Shown here: one piece after another, positions 41,111-51,223 of the stretch
Numbering within the stretch: position 1 is the first letter of the stretch
Layout: the number at the start of each line of letters is the position of its first letter
Origin: Desulfatibacillum sp.
GTDB lineage: Bacteria > Desulfobacterota > Desulfobacteria > Desulfobacterales > Desulfatibacillaceae
Assembly (NCBI GenBank): GCA_016342355.1
Contig: JAEINP010000004.1
Span: 93,461-157,460, forward strand
DNA: 64,000 nucleotides
Direction: 5' to 3'
Translations under genes and position numbers: made by a program
The notes under the pieces: generated by a model
Databases searched by the model: none
Told to the model about the DNA's origin: nothing
What the model saw: the letters and a program-made list of their open reading frames with translations, nothing else

Positions 41111-42757
41111 TCAGGCATCAGGAAAGAGTTCTGCGGATTTTTCCACCAGCTTGTATTTTTGAATCTTGCCGCTGGCGGTCATGGGAAAGGAATCGGTAAA
41201 AGCCACAAACTTGGGAATTTTATACCGGCTGATCTGGCCCCGGCAGAAATCCCCCACGTCCCCTTCCTCCAATTGGTAACCGTCTTTCAATATGATAAAT
41301 GCACCCACCTGTTCCCCATATTTCTTACTGGGAACGCCCACCACCTGGACATCCATGACGCCTTCCAGGCCAAATAGGAATTCCTCGATTTCCCGGGGAT
41401 AAATATTCTCGCCGCCGCGGATGATCATGTCCTTGTACCGGCCTGTGATGGAAAGATACCCGTGTTCGTCCATCACCCCCATGTCGCCGGAGTGCAGCCA
41501 CCCCTCAGCATCGATGGTGGAGGCTGTCTGCTCGGGCATATTGTAGTAGCCCTTCATTACATTATACCCTCGGCAACAGACTTCCCCGGGAGTTCCAGGA
41601 CCTACGTCCTTGCCGGTTTCCGGGTCCACCAGTTTGAGCTCGATTTCCGGCATGACGCGGCCCACGGAGGCGGTCCTGCGACCTATATCGTCCCCTATTC
41701 GGGTCTGGGTGATCACGGGGGAAGCCTCAGTCAGGCCGTAGCAGATGGTAACCTCGGACATGTTCATGAGGTCGATTACCTGCTTCATGACCGAAACCGG
41801 ACACGGAGAGCCCGCCATGATGCCAGTGCGCAGGGAGGAGTAGTCGAACTTGGAGAACAGCTTATGCTCCAGCACGGCGATGAACATGGTGGGCACGCCG
41901 TACAGGGCAGTGCATTCTTCCTCCTCCACGGAGGCCATTACCTGAATGGGATCGAACTGTTCCAAAATCACCATGGTGCTGCCATGGGTGACGGCCGCCA
42001 ACACGCCTAAAACGCAACCAAAACAATGAAATAAAGGCACGGGAATGCATACCCGGTCCCTTTCCGAAAAGTTCTGGTTTTCGCCAATCCAGAAACCGTT
42101 GTTGCCAATGTTGAAATGGGTGAGCATGACCCCCTTGGGAAAGCCCGTAGTGCCCGAGGTGTATTGCATGTTCACTACGTCGTGAGGGTCCAGGATGTCC
42201 TGACGGGCCTGGTATTGCTCCCTGGTGGTCATGGCGGCCAGGGCCATGATTTCCGGAATGGAGTACATTCCCCGGTGCTTTTCCTGGCCCAAAAAAGCCA
42301 CGCGTTTGAGATGGGGAAAACGGGGCGCATTCATATGTCCCCGCTCCTGGCTTTTCAGTTCCGGTATTAGATCATAGACGGTCTGCACATAATCCGTATC
42401 CTGATATCCATCTATAAGAAAAAGATTCTCGGTTTCGGACTGTTCCAGCAAATAGGCCAGCTCTGCGGTTTTATAGTTGGTGTTGACCGTTAAAAGAATG
42501 GCGCCGATCTTGGCTGTGGCGAATTGGAGAGCCGCCCAATAAGGAATATTGGTGGCCCAAATAGCCACTTTTTCGCCCTTTTTTACTCCAAGCGCCATAA
42601 GCCCCCTGGCCAGGGTATCCACGGTCTCGCCGAATTCTTTATAAGTCAGACGATAGTCCCTATCCACATAGATCAGGGCGTCGTTGCCGGGAAACCGGGC
42701 TATGGTCTGGTCCAGGATCTGGCCCAGGGTTTGGTGTTTCAGGTTGTCGTTGGTCAT
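41111..42757 (-). CDS. Acyl-CoA ligase (AMP-forming), second copy
   Basis: A 548-residue ANL enzyme with MQYTSGTTGFPKGVML, ICYGLTEASPV, WLHSGDMGVMDEHGYL and a C-terminal MTASGKIQKYKL carrying the catalytic Lys. It resembles FadD3/long-chain and cyclohex-ene carboxylate ligases. ATG 42757 has AGGAGA 5 bases upstream, so the longer frame to 42775 is not used. It is the distal gene after an XRE-cupin regulator on the same strand (48-base gap), so it forms a separate regulatory unit from the facing importer operon. Confidence 0.93.
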   Translation of the reverse strand: MTNDNLKHQTLGQILDQTIARFPGNDALIYVDRDYRLTYKEFGETVDTLARGLMALGVKKGEKVAIWATNIPYWAALQFATAKIGAILLTVNTNYKTAELAYLLEQSETENLFLIDGYQDTDYVQTVYDLIPELKSQERGHMNAPRFPHLKRVAFLGQEKHRGMYSIPEIMALAAMTTREQYQARQDILDPHDVVNMQYTSGTTGFPKGVMLTHFNIGNNGFWIGENQNFSERDRVCIPVPLFHCFGCVLGVLAAVTHGSTMVILEQFDPIQVMASVEEEECTALYGVPTMFIAVLEHKLFSKFDYSSLRTGIMAGSPCPVSVMKQVIDLMNMSEVTICYGLTEASPVITQTRIGDDIGRRTASVGRVMPEIELKLVDPETGKDVGPGTPGEVCCRGYNVMKGYYNMPEQTASTIDAEGWLHSGDMGVMDEHGYLSITGRYKDMIIRGGENIYPREIEEFLFGLEGVMDVQVVGVPSKKYGEQVGAFIILKDGYQLEEGDVGDFCRGQISRYKIPKFVAFTDSFPMTASGKIQKYKLVEKSAELFPDA

Positions 42758-42805
42758 GGGATCTCCTGTATACAAAAAAGGTGTCAGGGCCTTTTGGGAT
42801 TCTGG

Positions 42806-43372
42806 TTAGGGAATGTACAGGACCGCGTAAATGGTGGCCTTTTCATCGCCCTCGCAACTGACGTAATGAGGCGCCACCGAGTTGTAATAAATGCTGTCCC
42901 CGGCTTTCAGTACATGGGTTTCCTGTCCGTATACCACCTTGATCCGGCCTGAATTCACCACAATAAATTCTTCGCCCTCATGGGAGGACAGCTTGGCGTC
43001 CAGGGCGGATTCCGGCAGGATTTCCACATAAAAGGGCTCCATGTGGCGATCCGTCTTTCCCATGCCCAGGGAATAGAATTTCAGTTCCTCGGGTTTATCC
43101 GCTCCACGGAGCATGCTCAGGCTTTCCTGAGCGGCGTCCTTTCTCACAATCAGGGGGTCCTGGCTCACCTGGTCGTCAATAAGGGTTCCCAAACGCACCC
43201 CAAGGGCTCTGGCAATTTTCAAGAGAGGGCCCAGGGAAGGGTAAAGGTCTTCCTTGGTGATGGTTTCCAGAAAATCAGGATCAAGCCCGGTGCGCTGGCC
43301 CAGGTCCTGGATGCTTATCCCCCGGTCTTCCATTATCTTTTTAATGCGTTTACTCACTTTGGAAATCTTCAT
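42806..43372 (-). CDS. XRE family regulator with cupin domain
   Basis: A 188-residue protein. An N-terminal helix-turn-helix covers residues 5-60 (KRIKKIMEDRGISIQDLGQRTGL; PSLGPLLKIARALGV). A cupin barrel follows (about 105-188), with SSHEGEEFIVVNSGRIKVVYG and APHYVSCEGDE. The DNA-binding plus cupin pattern is typical of regulators that sense a small ligand, for example SutR/PuuR relatives. It precedes the acyl-CoA ligase and likely controls it, sensing an acid or CoA ester. Role by neighbourhood. Confidence 0.9.
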   Translation of the reverse strand: MKISKVSKRIKKIMEDRGISIQDLGQRTGLDPDFLETITKEDLYPSLGPLLKIARALGVRLGTLIDDQVSQDPLIVRKDAAQESLSMLRGADKPEELKFYSLGMGKTDRHMEPFYVEILPESALDAKLSSHEGEEFIVVNSGRIKVVYGQETHVLKAGDSIYYNSVAPHYVSCEGDEKATIYAVLYIP

Positions 43373-43597
43373 TAGCAGTCCCCTTTTCCCTATATTGCAG
43401 ATAGTTACCTGACAAAATATTCAATAATCCGGCCATTGGCAGCCATGCGGATAAAAAAAGGAACCGGTTAATACCGATCCCCTCCTTATCGGACACGTGG
43501 CCTTTTGCTCCCAGGCCCCTAAAAAGTGTGGTCTATACCCCGTTTTTATCTGTATTGCAAACCTATAATAAAAATGTCGAACAGGGTGTAAACCGAA

Positions 43598-45811
43598 TCA
43601 TTTCAGATTTATAAACCTATAAACCGTTGCGGCCATATGGCGCATATCCACAGGTTTGGTTAAAATGGCAGATATGCCCATTCTTGCAGCTTTTTTCCCT
43701 GACAGGGTTTCTGAATAACCTGTGCAGAGGATAATCGGCAACCCCGGATGGTGTTCCTTGGCATGCATTGCCAGTTTATCCCCCGTCATGCCTGGCATGG
43801 CAAGGTCTGTTATTACCAGGTCAAAACCCTTTTGAGAGGATTCCAGGATCTCAAGCGCTTCCAGGCCGTTATCGACGACGGTGACCTCATAACCCAAACG
43901 GGTCAACATTTGCCTTGTCATATCAACGATGGAGGGCTCGTCGTCCACTAACAGAATATGGCCTGTTCCCATGGGCAGGGGCGCTGCACTAACTGGTTGT
44001 TCCTCAATGGGCTGGCTTTCGATAAGAGGCAGGAGAATGCAAAAGCAGGTCCACTTTTCAGGCTGGCTGGTAACCTGGATACTGCCTCCCAGGTTGGTAA
44101 TGATGGAATGGGCCACAGCCAGGCCGATTCCAGCGCCTTCCCCCACTTCTTTTGTGGTAAAGTAAGGTTCAAAAATTTTGTCAATGATTTCAGGGGTCAT
44201 CCCCTGGCCGTTATCCCGGATTGTCAGTCGCGCATAAGGTCCTGGTTTTATGTTCTTGCCCGATAAGCTCTTACTCTCTGTCAAAAAATCGAGTTCCAAA
44301 ATTATTTCCAACAGGCCCTCCCTTCCCTTCATGGCATGGACGGCGTTGGAACAGATATTCAGGAGCACCCTTTGGAGTTGGGTGGGGTCTGCATTCACGA
44401 CAAATCGCATTGGTCCCACGAGAGTGGAAATATTGATTGAGGCAGGCTGGGAGGCCCTGACCAGTTTTAATGTGTCCCGGACAAGCGCGCCTAATTCCAA
44501 GGGACGCAGATGATCATCCGCCTTACTTCCGAAAATCAGGATTTGGCGGACAAGGTCCTTGGCCCTGCTGGCAGCCACCACAATTTCCGAGAGGCTCTCC
44601 CTGGCCTTCTTGTCATCGGCAAAATCGTGAAGAAGCATTTCCGAGTAACCCAGTATGGGAGATAGCATATTGTTGAAATCATGGGCGATGCCCCCTGCAA
44701 GGCGCCCGACAGCTTCAAGTCGTTGAGCCTGGGCAAGCCGGTTTTCCAGCAATTCTTTTTCCTGCTGCCCGGCTTTGTGTGCGGTGACATCCTTAAGAAG
44801 CCCAAAAATATCGGTTACAACACCTGTATCCCTATTCGGTGTGAGGGCTGCGGAAACCCAGCATAGTTCCTGAGTTTCTGTATTTGTTCGAAAAATGGAT
44901 GAACACTTTTCCCCGGTTCGGGCGCTATCAAGATTTCTGTCAACTTCCTCACGGTCGTCCGGGTGAACCAGAGTGGAAAAGGGTGTATTAAGGAGTTCCC
45001 GATATTCCAGCCCTGTAACAAGAGTAATTCTTGGGCTCACATAGGTAAACCGCCCCTGAGCATCCAGGGAAAAAACCACTTCATTGATATTCTCCACTAA
45101 TTGCCGATATTGCTTTTCGCTGTCCTTTAGGGCCTGGACAGCGGCCTCCCTCTCATCGGTTTCATGACGCAGCTTGCTATTGGCCTCCCGTTCGCCATTT
45201 AGGGCCGAAAGGATCTCCCTGTTGCGATGGACGAGAGTAAAGGAAGCAATCCCGGAGAGAAAAAGGAAACTAATGCTGACAGATACCCACACGAAAAGCC
45301 GGTTCTCCATGGGAACGGACCATGACAGGTACCCCATGGCTGCCGCGATAGCCACGGCCACAAGGGCGCTTAGGTTGAGGCCCATAGCAATTATGGCCGC
45401 CCTTCTCCCGAAAAACCCTGCTGTAAGAATCTGAAACGCAAACAAATACAGGAGTCCCGCGCGCAAAGGGCCCGCCATGAGCATAATTGCCAGTCCCGTG
45501 CAATAGGCCAAAGCCATAAAGTGGATAAGGATCATTGCCCACGATGCACTTTTTCGCAGAATCAGCACACCGAGAATCCAGCAAAAAAATACAAAAATTA
45601 TGGCGGCCAGAGCCCATTGTCTCTCTTGGAACATCACCAGGACTGCAAGCAGAAGGACGACTGCACTCAGAACCATAATCCCCGCAAACATGAAACGGAG
45701 GACCTTGTCCTGCCCCGGGGTCCAGCCATCTGGAACATTCTCTATTGAAGAGAACAGGCTTTTAAAGAGAGGTTTCCGATCAGGCCTGGGGCTATCACCG
45801 GAATCAGGCAT
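43598..45811 (-). CDS. Membrane-bound hybrid sensor histidine kinase
   Basis: A 737-residue hybrid kinase. About five membrane helices lie between residues 40 and 205 (AGIMVLSAVVLLLAVLVMF; WALAAIIFVFFCWILGVLIL), with little periplasmic sequence. A PAS domain follows (QLVENINEVVFSLDAQGRF). HisKA is GGIAHDFNNMLSPILGYSEM, HATPase has NICSNAVHAM, DNGQGM and GAGIGLAV. A C-terminal receiver ends the protein, with phospho-acceptor Asp in LVITDLAMPGM. ATG 45811 has GGGAGGTGG upstream; the frame could run to 45847. No partner response regulator is beside it. Stimulus unknown, perhaps membrane or redox state. Confidence 0.92.
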   Translation of the reverse strand: MPDSGDSPRPDRKPLFKSLFSSIENVPDGWTPGQDKVLRFMFAGIMVLSAVVLLLAVLVMFQERQWALAAIIFVFFCWILGVLILRKSASWAMILIHFMALAYCTGLAIMLMAGPLRAGLLYLFAFQILTAGFFGRRAAIIAMGLNLSALVAVAIAAAMGYLSWSVPMENRLFVWVSVSISFLFLSGIASFTLVHRNREILSALNGEREANSKLRHETDEREAAVQALKDSEKQYRQLVENINEVVFSLDAQGRFTYVSPRITLVTGLEYRELLNTPFSTLVHPDDREEVDRNLDSARTGEKCSSIFRTNTETQELCWVSAALTPNRDTGVVTDIFGLLKDVTAHKAGQQEKELLENRLAQAQRLEAVGRLAGGIAHDFNNMLSPILGYSEMLLHDFADDKKARESLSEIVVAASRAKDLVRQILIFGSKADDHLRPLELGALVRDTLKLVRASQPASINISTLVGPMRFVVNADPTQLQRVLLNICSNAVHAMKGREGLLEIILELDFLTESKSLSGKNIKPGPYARLTIRDNGQGMTPEIIDKIFEPYFTTKEVGEGAGIGLAVAHSIITNLGGSIQVTSQPEKWTCFCILLPLIESQPIEEQPVSAAPLPMGTGHILLVDDEPSIVDMTRQMLTRLGYEVTVVDNGLEALEILESSQKGFDLVITDLAMPGMTGDKLAMHAKEHHPGLPIILCTGYSETLSGKKAARMGISAILTKPVDMRHMAATVYRFINLK

Positions 45812-46003
45812 GGCCACCTCCCAGGGATTGGCCACCTGACAAGCCACAGCTACCGATTGGAGGGGCGGAAAAAAGTCGTGGCAAAGGTGCGGGAAATATC
45901 ATTTAGCAAGTCCATTGCCTGCCCAAAGAGCCAAAAGGCCTTTAGGCAGGCATAAAACGCACAAAGAGATGTCATCTGCGAGGACTGACTCGAGATCGAA
46001 AAA

Positions 46004-47254
46004 TCAATGTTTGAAGCTTCTCTGTCCGGTAAATACCATGGTGACATCCGACTGGTTGCATGCGGAAATGACCTCATGATCGTTCATGGCCCCCCCGGGC
46101 TGCACCACGGAGGTAATGCCCTCCTGGATTCCCACATCCACGCCGTCCCGGAACGGGAAGAAGGCATCGGAAACCATGGCTGAACCAATCAGCCCGCCTT
46201 TTTCCACGGCCACCCGGGCATCGATTTCGCCCTTTTTCTCCTTGTCGGCCAGTTCGTTGTAGGAGACTCCGTGGGAGTTGAAGCAATACCGGTCCGCCAG
46301 TTTTCTATATGCTTTGTCCCGGGCTATCTGGGCCACGCCCACCCTGTCCTGCTCCCCGGTGCCTATGCCTACTGTCACGCAGTCCTTCACATAGATCACG
46401 GAATTGGAGGTGATGCCGGACTCCACCAGCCAGCCGAACAAAAGGTCTTCCAACTCCGCTTCGGTGGGTTGGCGCTTGATACGGATGGTTTCCCCTTTGT
46501 ATTCGGTTTCAGCCAGTTTAAGATCTTCCTTCTTCAGGGTCTCGGGAACAAAGGACCATTGGACAATGACTCCGCCGTCAATCAGGCTTTTAAAGTCCAC
46601 CACACGCTGGCCCACAAAGGAGGAAAGGCGTTCCATATTATTGATGGCGATGACCCGCAGATTTTTCCTTTTGGCCAGGATATCCATAGCCCCTTCTTCG
46701 TAACCCGGAGCAACAACCACCTCCGCGTACTGGGCGGCAATGGCCTCGGCTGTTGCTTTATCCACCGGACGGTTTAAGGCAATGCATCCGCCAAATGCGG
46801 CCACCCTGTCAGCCATGTAGGCGTTCAGGTAGGCTGTCTCCAGGCTGATGCCTAAGGCCACTCCGCAGGGGTTATTATGTTTGACAATAACGGCGGCGGG
46901 CCTGTCCATAAAATAGCGTAGAATATTAAGAGAGTTATCTGCGTCTGTAAGATTGGTTTTGCCGGGATGTTTGCCGGACTGCAAAAGTTCAATATCTGAG
47001 GCAAGGTATTGGCCGGGAGCAATGGTTTTTGCTTCCCCCAAGGTCAAGTTGCCGTTCACCAGCTTATACAAAGCCGCTTCCTGGCCTGGGTTTTCGCCAT
47101 AGCGAAGCCCTTTGGCTTCTCCGGCAATCTCCCAGGTCACCTTTTCGTAAAAAAGGGTTTGCCGTTCCGCCTCATCAACAAAGCTGATTTCCATTTGGGG
47201 AGGGAAATGATCGCCCACCACGGTCCTGTACATTTTTTTCAGGTCTTTTGACAT
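46004..47254 (-). CDS. purH: Stand-alone AICAR transformylase (PurH C-terminal domain)
   Basis: A 416-residue protein matching only the transformylase half of bifunctional PurH. AGEAKGLRYGENPGQEAALY opens the domain. VIVKHNNPCGVALG carries the catalytic Lys-His pair, and SDAFFPFRDGVD is conserved. The inosinate cyclohydrolase domain is absent and not encoded nearby, so it must be supplied elsewhere. It transfers a formyl group from 10-formyl-tetrahydrofolate to AICAR in purine synthesis. The next gene upstream ends 12 bases before its start, so it is cotranscribed with the HDOD protein. Confidence 0.88.
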   Translation of the reverse strand: MSKDLKKMYRTVVGDHFPPQMEISFVDEAERQTLFYEKVTWEIAGEAKGLRYGENPGQEAALYKLVNGNLTLGEAKTIAPGQYLASDIELLQSGKHPGKTNLTDADNSLNILRYFMDRPAAVIVKHNNPCGVALGISLETAYLNAYMADRVAAFGGCIALNRPVDKATAEAIAAQYAEVVVAPGYEEGAMDILAKRKNLRVIAINNMERLSSFVGQRVVDFKSLIDGGVIVQWSFVPETLKKEDLKLAETEYKGETIRIKRQPTEAELEDLLFGWLVESGITSNSVIYVKDCVTVGIGTGEQDRVGVAQIARDKAYRKLADRYCFNSHGVSYNELADKEKKGEIDARVAVEKGGLIGSAMVSDAFFPFRDGVDVGIQEGITSVVQPGGAMNDHEVISACNQSDVTMVFTGQRSFKH

Positions 47255-47265
47255 AAAGCCTCTCT

Positions 47266-49386
47266 TTATTCCAAGTCGGTATTTTTAAAAACTTCTTTAA
47301 TTTCTTCCACAAGGGCCTGATTATCTTTGGCGCTCAGCTGCAACTGGCTGAGGACGTCCACCATGCCCAGAGGGTTGTTTTGTTTCACGTCAGCAAGTCC
47401 GGAGCCAAACATGTGGCTCAGGATATTGCCATAAACGACAATGCTGACAAGCAGGCTATCCTCTTTCACCAGGAAGGGCTTGTGATGGTATTGGGCGCAC
47501 CGAACCAGGCTTTCAGGCAGACCCCATTTTTTCAGAAGCATTTCTCCGATCATAGAATGGTCAAAGCCCATGATCTGTCTTTCCGCCTCTGTGCTAACCA
47601 GTTGAGCAACGGCCTGCTTTCTCCGAATGGCTGGGTATTGCTCGGGCAAGCGAAGCAGGATAGCCAGTTTTCCGATGTCGTGCAAGACACCGGCTGCCAT
47701 GGCGGCCTCGGGGTCCTGATAGCCCACGGCCCGGGCCACGCACCGGGAGGCCAGTCCGCACTCCATGGAATGTTGCCATAAATCCTGCGCAAACATAGCG
47801 GAGGATTGTTTGACTGAAGAGAACATGGAGTTGGCTGAGGTGATAAGCACAATACTGCGAGCGGCTTTTTGCCCCAGGCGGGCGAGAGCCACGTTAAGGT
47901 TGGCAATATGCTTCCCCCGGCTGAACAAAGCAGAATTGCTTACCCGGATAATCCTGGCCACCAGGGACGGATCCTTGCCCAGGGCGTCGGCCAGATCAGC
48001 CATTGATGTTGTGGGATCTCCCAATATGTCCAGGGCTTTAATAACGACCCGGGGCATGGGGGGGAGGTCTTCAATGGCCTTTACAATAACGTTTGCCTTA
48101 TCTCTGGCCAGTGTTCTGGGAACAGCCAGGGAAGCCAGGTTCTCAATCTCCGGAGGGAGAGGGCCGGGCTGCTGGCCAGACAACGTGTTTTCGGGTGTGG
48201 GGCTTACCAGCCAGCCTATGAGTTCCAGGTAATGGAAAGGGCTGACGCCCATTGATTCCTCGGCGGAAGTCACAAAGGCCAGAATCTGGCTGTTCCCGTT
48301 GTTTTCCAGAGGAATGATTCCGCATTGGCCGGTATCGGGCAGTTCCACAATGCCTTCAAACAAGTTTGTAACTAAAATCTTGCCCACGAAAGGAGATCCT
48401 GAATCCAGGACCCACGAAAAAACCGGACTGTCGAGGAGGTTTCGGTTAGGCACTGGGACATCCATCTTCCCCTCCTGGGAATTTTCCCGGGAGAAAAACT
48501 GGGTAACCATATTCATAACCCCATGTTTGGCCCGGATGATGAGTGTCTGGTCAAAATTCTCCTGGCAAAAAGCCGCAACGGCAGCCACCTTGGGTTCCAC
48601 ATCCAGGGACAGGACAATCTTTTCAAAAGACTGGTGGAATCTTTCATACAAGGGGTCTGGCTGGACATGGGAAGAACATAACGATTTGGTCTGGTCATTT
48701 CTTATATCCAACCACCCTGAATCCCTGGCCTGGGTCACAGCCTGCAAGGCCATAAAACTTGGCATGGGGGCCAGTTCCAAAATTTGTCCAAGGGTTCTGG
48801 ATTCCTGGGCCAGATCCATGACAGCCTGGATATCAGGAGGTAAATCCAGAGCCTCCCGGCCTTCTGCGGTGGGAGTCACGTTGCTGGAAACCGGGCCGAT
48901 CTGGTGCAGGGTGTCGTTCCATTCGTCCAGCCTGTGTAACAAATCCAGGATGACACCCTGGATGGAAAGGCCCTCCCCTGGGCTTTCTCCAATGAGCACA
49001 TCGGAAAAGTGAAAATGCCCCCGGGTGGAAAGCAAAAACTGGAAAAGGACTTCTCTCATGCCCTGCTCCAGCACTTTTTGGATTGAGCTACTCCCGGCAA
49101 GTTGCATTGCCTCCAGGACATGTTTCAAAGGTAGTCCTGTTTCCTCTTTGATTTTACTGACTGCGGTAAGCTGTCCCTTGTCCAAAAGCCTGCGCCATAC
49201 CAAGGAGCGAAAAATCTTTTCATCAGACGGAAAACTGTAAGCCGTAATGATACGCCCGTCTCTGATTCCCACAAAAAGGGCTTCCTTGCCAAAAGAGACC
49301 GTCAGGTGGCCTTCCTTTTCCATTTGCCCAAGAATCATCAGAAGATCCGCGCTGTTAAAATGGTCCAGTTCTCCTGAAAAAATCAT
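47266..49386 (-). CDS. DUF4388-HDOD signalling protein
   Basis: A 706-residue soluble protein. Residues 1-100 are a DUF4388 domain (MIFSGELDHFNSADLLMILGQ, KEGHLTVSFGKEALFV). Residues about 445-650 form an HDOD domain (LPPMPRVVIKALDILGDP; AGVLHDIGKLAILL), an HD-fold without assured catalytic metal sites. A long middle segment (140-420) has no name I recognise. HDOD proteins act in motility, stress or c-di-GMP-linked control. It is the upstream gene of a two-gene unit with the AICAR transformylase. Confidence 0.87.
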   Translation of the reverse strand: MIFSGELDHFNSADLLMILGQMEKEGHLTVSFGKEALFVGIRDGRIITAYSFPSDEKIFRSLVWRRLLDKGQLTAVSKIKEETGLPLKHVLEAMQLAGSSSIQKVLEQGMREVLFQFLLSTRGHFHFSDVLIGESPGEGLSIQGVILDLLHRLDEWNDTLHQIGPVSSNVTPTAEGREALDLPPDIQAVMDLAQESRTLGQILELAPMPSFMALQAVTQARDSGWLDIRNDQTKSLCSSHVQPDPLYERFHQSFEKIVLSLDVEPKVAAVAAFCQENFDQTLIIRAKHGVMNMVTQFFSRENSQEGKMDVPVPNRNLLDSPVFSWVLDSGSPFVGKILVTNLFEGIVELPDTGQCGIIPLENNGNSQILAFVTSAEESMGVSPFHYLELIGWLVSPTPENTLSGQQPGPLPPEIENLASLAVPRTLARDKANVIVKAIEDLPPMPRVVIKALDILGDPTTSMADLADALGKDPSLVARIIRVSNSALFSRGKHIANLNVALARLGQKAARSIVLITSANSMFSSVKQSSAMFAQDLWQHSMECGLASRCVARAVGYQDPEAAMAAGVLHDIGKLAILLRLPEQYPAIRRKQAVAQLVSTEAERQIMGFDHSMIGEMLLKKWGLPESLVRCAQYHHKPFLVKEDSLLVSIVVYGNILSHMFGSGLADVKQNNPLGMVDVLSQLQLSAKDNQALVEEIKEVFKNTDLE

Positions 49387-50283
49387 ACTCAGTCTCCCAT
49401 GGGGTTAGTGCAGACAGGGCATGCTAATGGGTGCGGCCTGTCAAATCAATCGCCGATGAATCCGGGTCATACTATTTTATCAGATTACCACGTCAATGCC
49501 GCTGGATGCAAGGCTGTCTCATATAATGCATTCCTCATGCATGCAACGGCTAATCCCAGAAAGCGGACGGATTGGGCCCGGGAAAAGCAATGGCAAGGAA
49601 AAACACCCCAATCAGGCGTCTCTCATGCCTTTCCTGCCCTGCCTGAAAGTACCACGTTGTAGTATCAAATTAACCAGGAGAACATGGACTTATCCAGCTT
49701 TTTGGGACAAGATAGCCGATTTTAAGGGCTTGGTAAATTTGCTATTATTGCAGGAAATGCTTGCCTGTTCGGCAAAGATGGTATATTGCTTTTATCAAGA
49801 AACGGACTATGGACAATGTCATCCATGGGGGTACGGGAAATCAACAACGCATGTCTGATCCATCCCAGCTAATTCGGACTACTTGCCTCACTCTCTGTTT
49901 CATTACTGTTCAGTTTATTCCAAACAGTCCGATAGCTATGCATCCCCAGCTTGCAGTCTAATCAATCAACAAGCACTTCTTGTAACTGAAAGTATGACCT
50001 CTTTCCCTTTTGCAGTGGATTTATGAAGCAAGAGGAGAGATTTTCGGCCATTACATAGCGAGAATCTGGATCAACGACAACTGACAATAAAATTCCGAAG
50101 CTGACGGTTTTTTTGATGCCAGGGGATGTCCCCTCGGGACTGCCCCTTTGTCGAACTCGGTTATTTCCAATCTATTTGTTTTTTTTATAATTCGGTGGTT
50201 GCGGCCTGTTTGATCGGTCGCCGGTCTATTTGTGCACCCTTAGTACCGTAGGTGTATCTAATCGTCTTTCCGGAGGGTTATGT
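49387..50283. other. Long intergenic region upstream of the metF1 operon
   Basis: This 897-base gap between divergently oriented units holds no gene I can support; small frames lack ribosome sites and family motifs. It is AT-richer toward the right end, as expected for the promoter of the metF1-hdrA operon. A small GGGGATGTCCCC palindrome lies near 50124. Confidence 0.5.
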
Positions 50284-51222
50284 ATGCAGCTAAGAGACAA
50301 GTCCGAGGCCGGACAATTCATTGTGCTGGCAGAAATGGAGCCCCCCAAAGGGGTGGATATCAACAAGTTTACAGCCAACGCCATAAGGGTCAAGGAGCAG
50401 GTGGACGCCTTTGTGGTCCCGGAAATGAACAGTGCGGTCATGCGCATGAGTTCCCTGGGAGCATCCCTGATTTTGCAACACAAGGGGCTGCCCACAGTCA
50501 TGCAGGTCAATTGCCGGGATAGAAACCGGCTGGCCCTGCAGGCGGATCTTTTGGCGGCTGGAGCCAGCGGTGTGGAAAACATCATGGCTGTAACCGGCGA
50601 GGACCCCAGCTTTGGAGACCATCACGAGGCTTCCGCAGTCTACGACATTGACCTGATCCGGCTTCTCTCAACCATCCAGGGCATGGCCAAGGGAAAGGAC
50701 ATGGCTGGAGTGGACCTGATTGGAGCCCCGTCTTTTTTCTGCGGGTCCACGGTTAACGCCAATGTCCGGGGTAAAGCGCTGCAACTGGAAATCGAAGAAA
50801 TGGAGCGTAAGATTGAGGCTGGCGCCCGGTTCTTTGTCACGCCTCCGGTCTTTGATATGGCGGACCTGGACGAGTTTTTACAAAAGGCGCCCAGGGACAA
50901 AATAAAGATTTTACCGACGGTTCTCTTGCTCAAATCCGTGGGTATGGCCCGTTATATTGACCGCCATTCCGACCATGTGTCCGTGGGCCAGGGTCTGATA
51001 AAACGCATCATGACCGCCTCTGACAAGGCGCGGGAATGCGCGCAGATTGCGGCGGACACCATTGCGGCAGCCAAACAGGCCGGAATGGACGGCGTGGCAA
51101 TCGCCACTCTGGGCTGGGAGCATATGTTGCCCCAGGTTCTCAACCTTAAGCCAACCGAATCGCTGGATACCCGACAGGACGATCCCAATACAAGCTGGGG
51201 CAAACACGCTGGGGGAAAATAG
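50284..51222 (+). CDS. metF: Methylenetetrahydrofolate reductase MetF, paralog 1
   Basis: A 312-residue MetF-type TIM barrel. [14 protein letters not shown] opens the barrel, [22 protein letters not shown] holds the folate-binding NCRDRN block, and [10 protein letters not shown] the later strand. It interconverts 5,10-methylene- and 5-methyl-tetrahydrofolate in the methyl branch of the Wood-Ljungdahl pathway. Start ATG 50284 has GGAGG 7 bases upstream. It heads an operon with hdrA one base downstream. FAD is normally present in the barrel; the electron donor is probably the HdrA/MvhD partner rather than NADH directly. A second MetF ends the operon. Confidence 0.92.
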   Translation: MQLRDKSEAGQFIVLAEMEPPKGVDINKFTANAIRVKEQVDAFVVPEMNSAVMRMSSLGASLILQHKGLPTVMQVNCRDRNRLALQADLLAAGASGVENIMAVTGEDPSFGDHHEASAVYDIDLIRLLSTIQGMAKGKDMAGVDLIGAPSFFCGSTVNANVRGKALQLEIEEMERKIEAGARFFVTPPVFDMADLDEFLQKAPRDKIKILPTVLLLKSVGMARYIDRHSDHVSVGQGLIKRIMTASDKARECAQIAADTIAAAKQAGMDGVAIATLGWEHMLPQVLNLKPTESLDTRQDDPNTSWGKHAGGK

Positions 51223-51223
51223 T

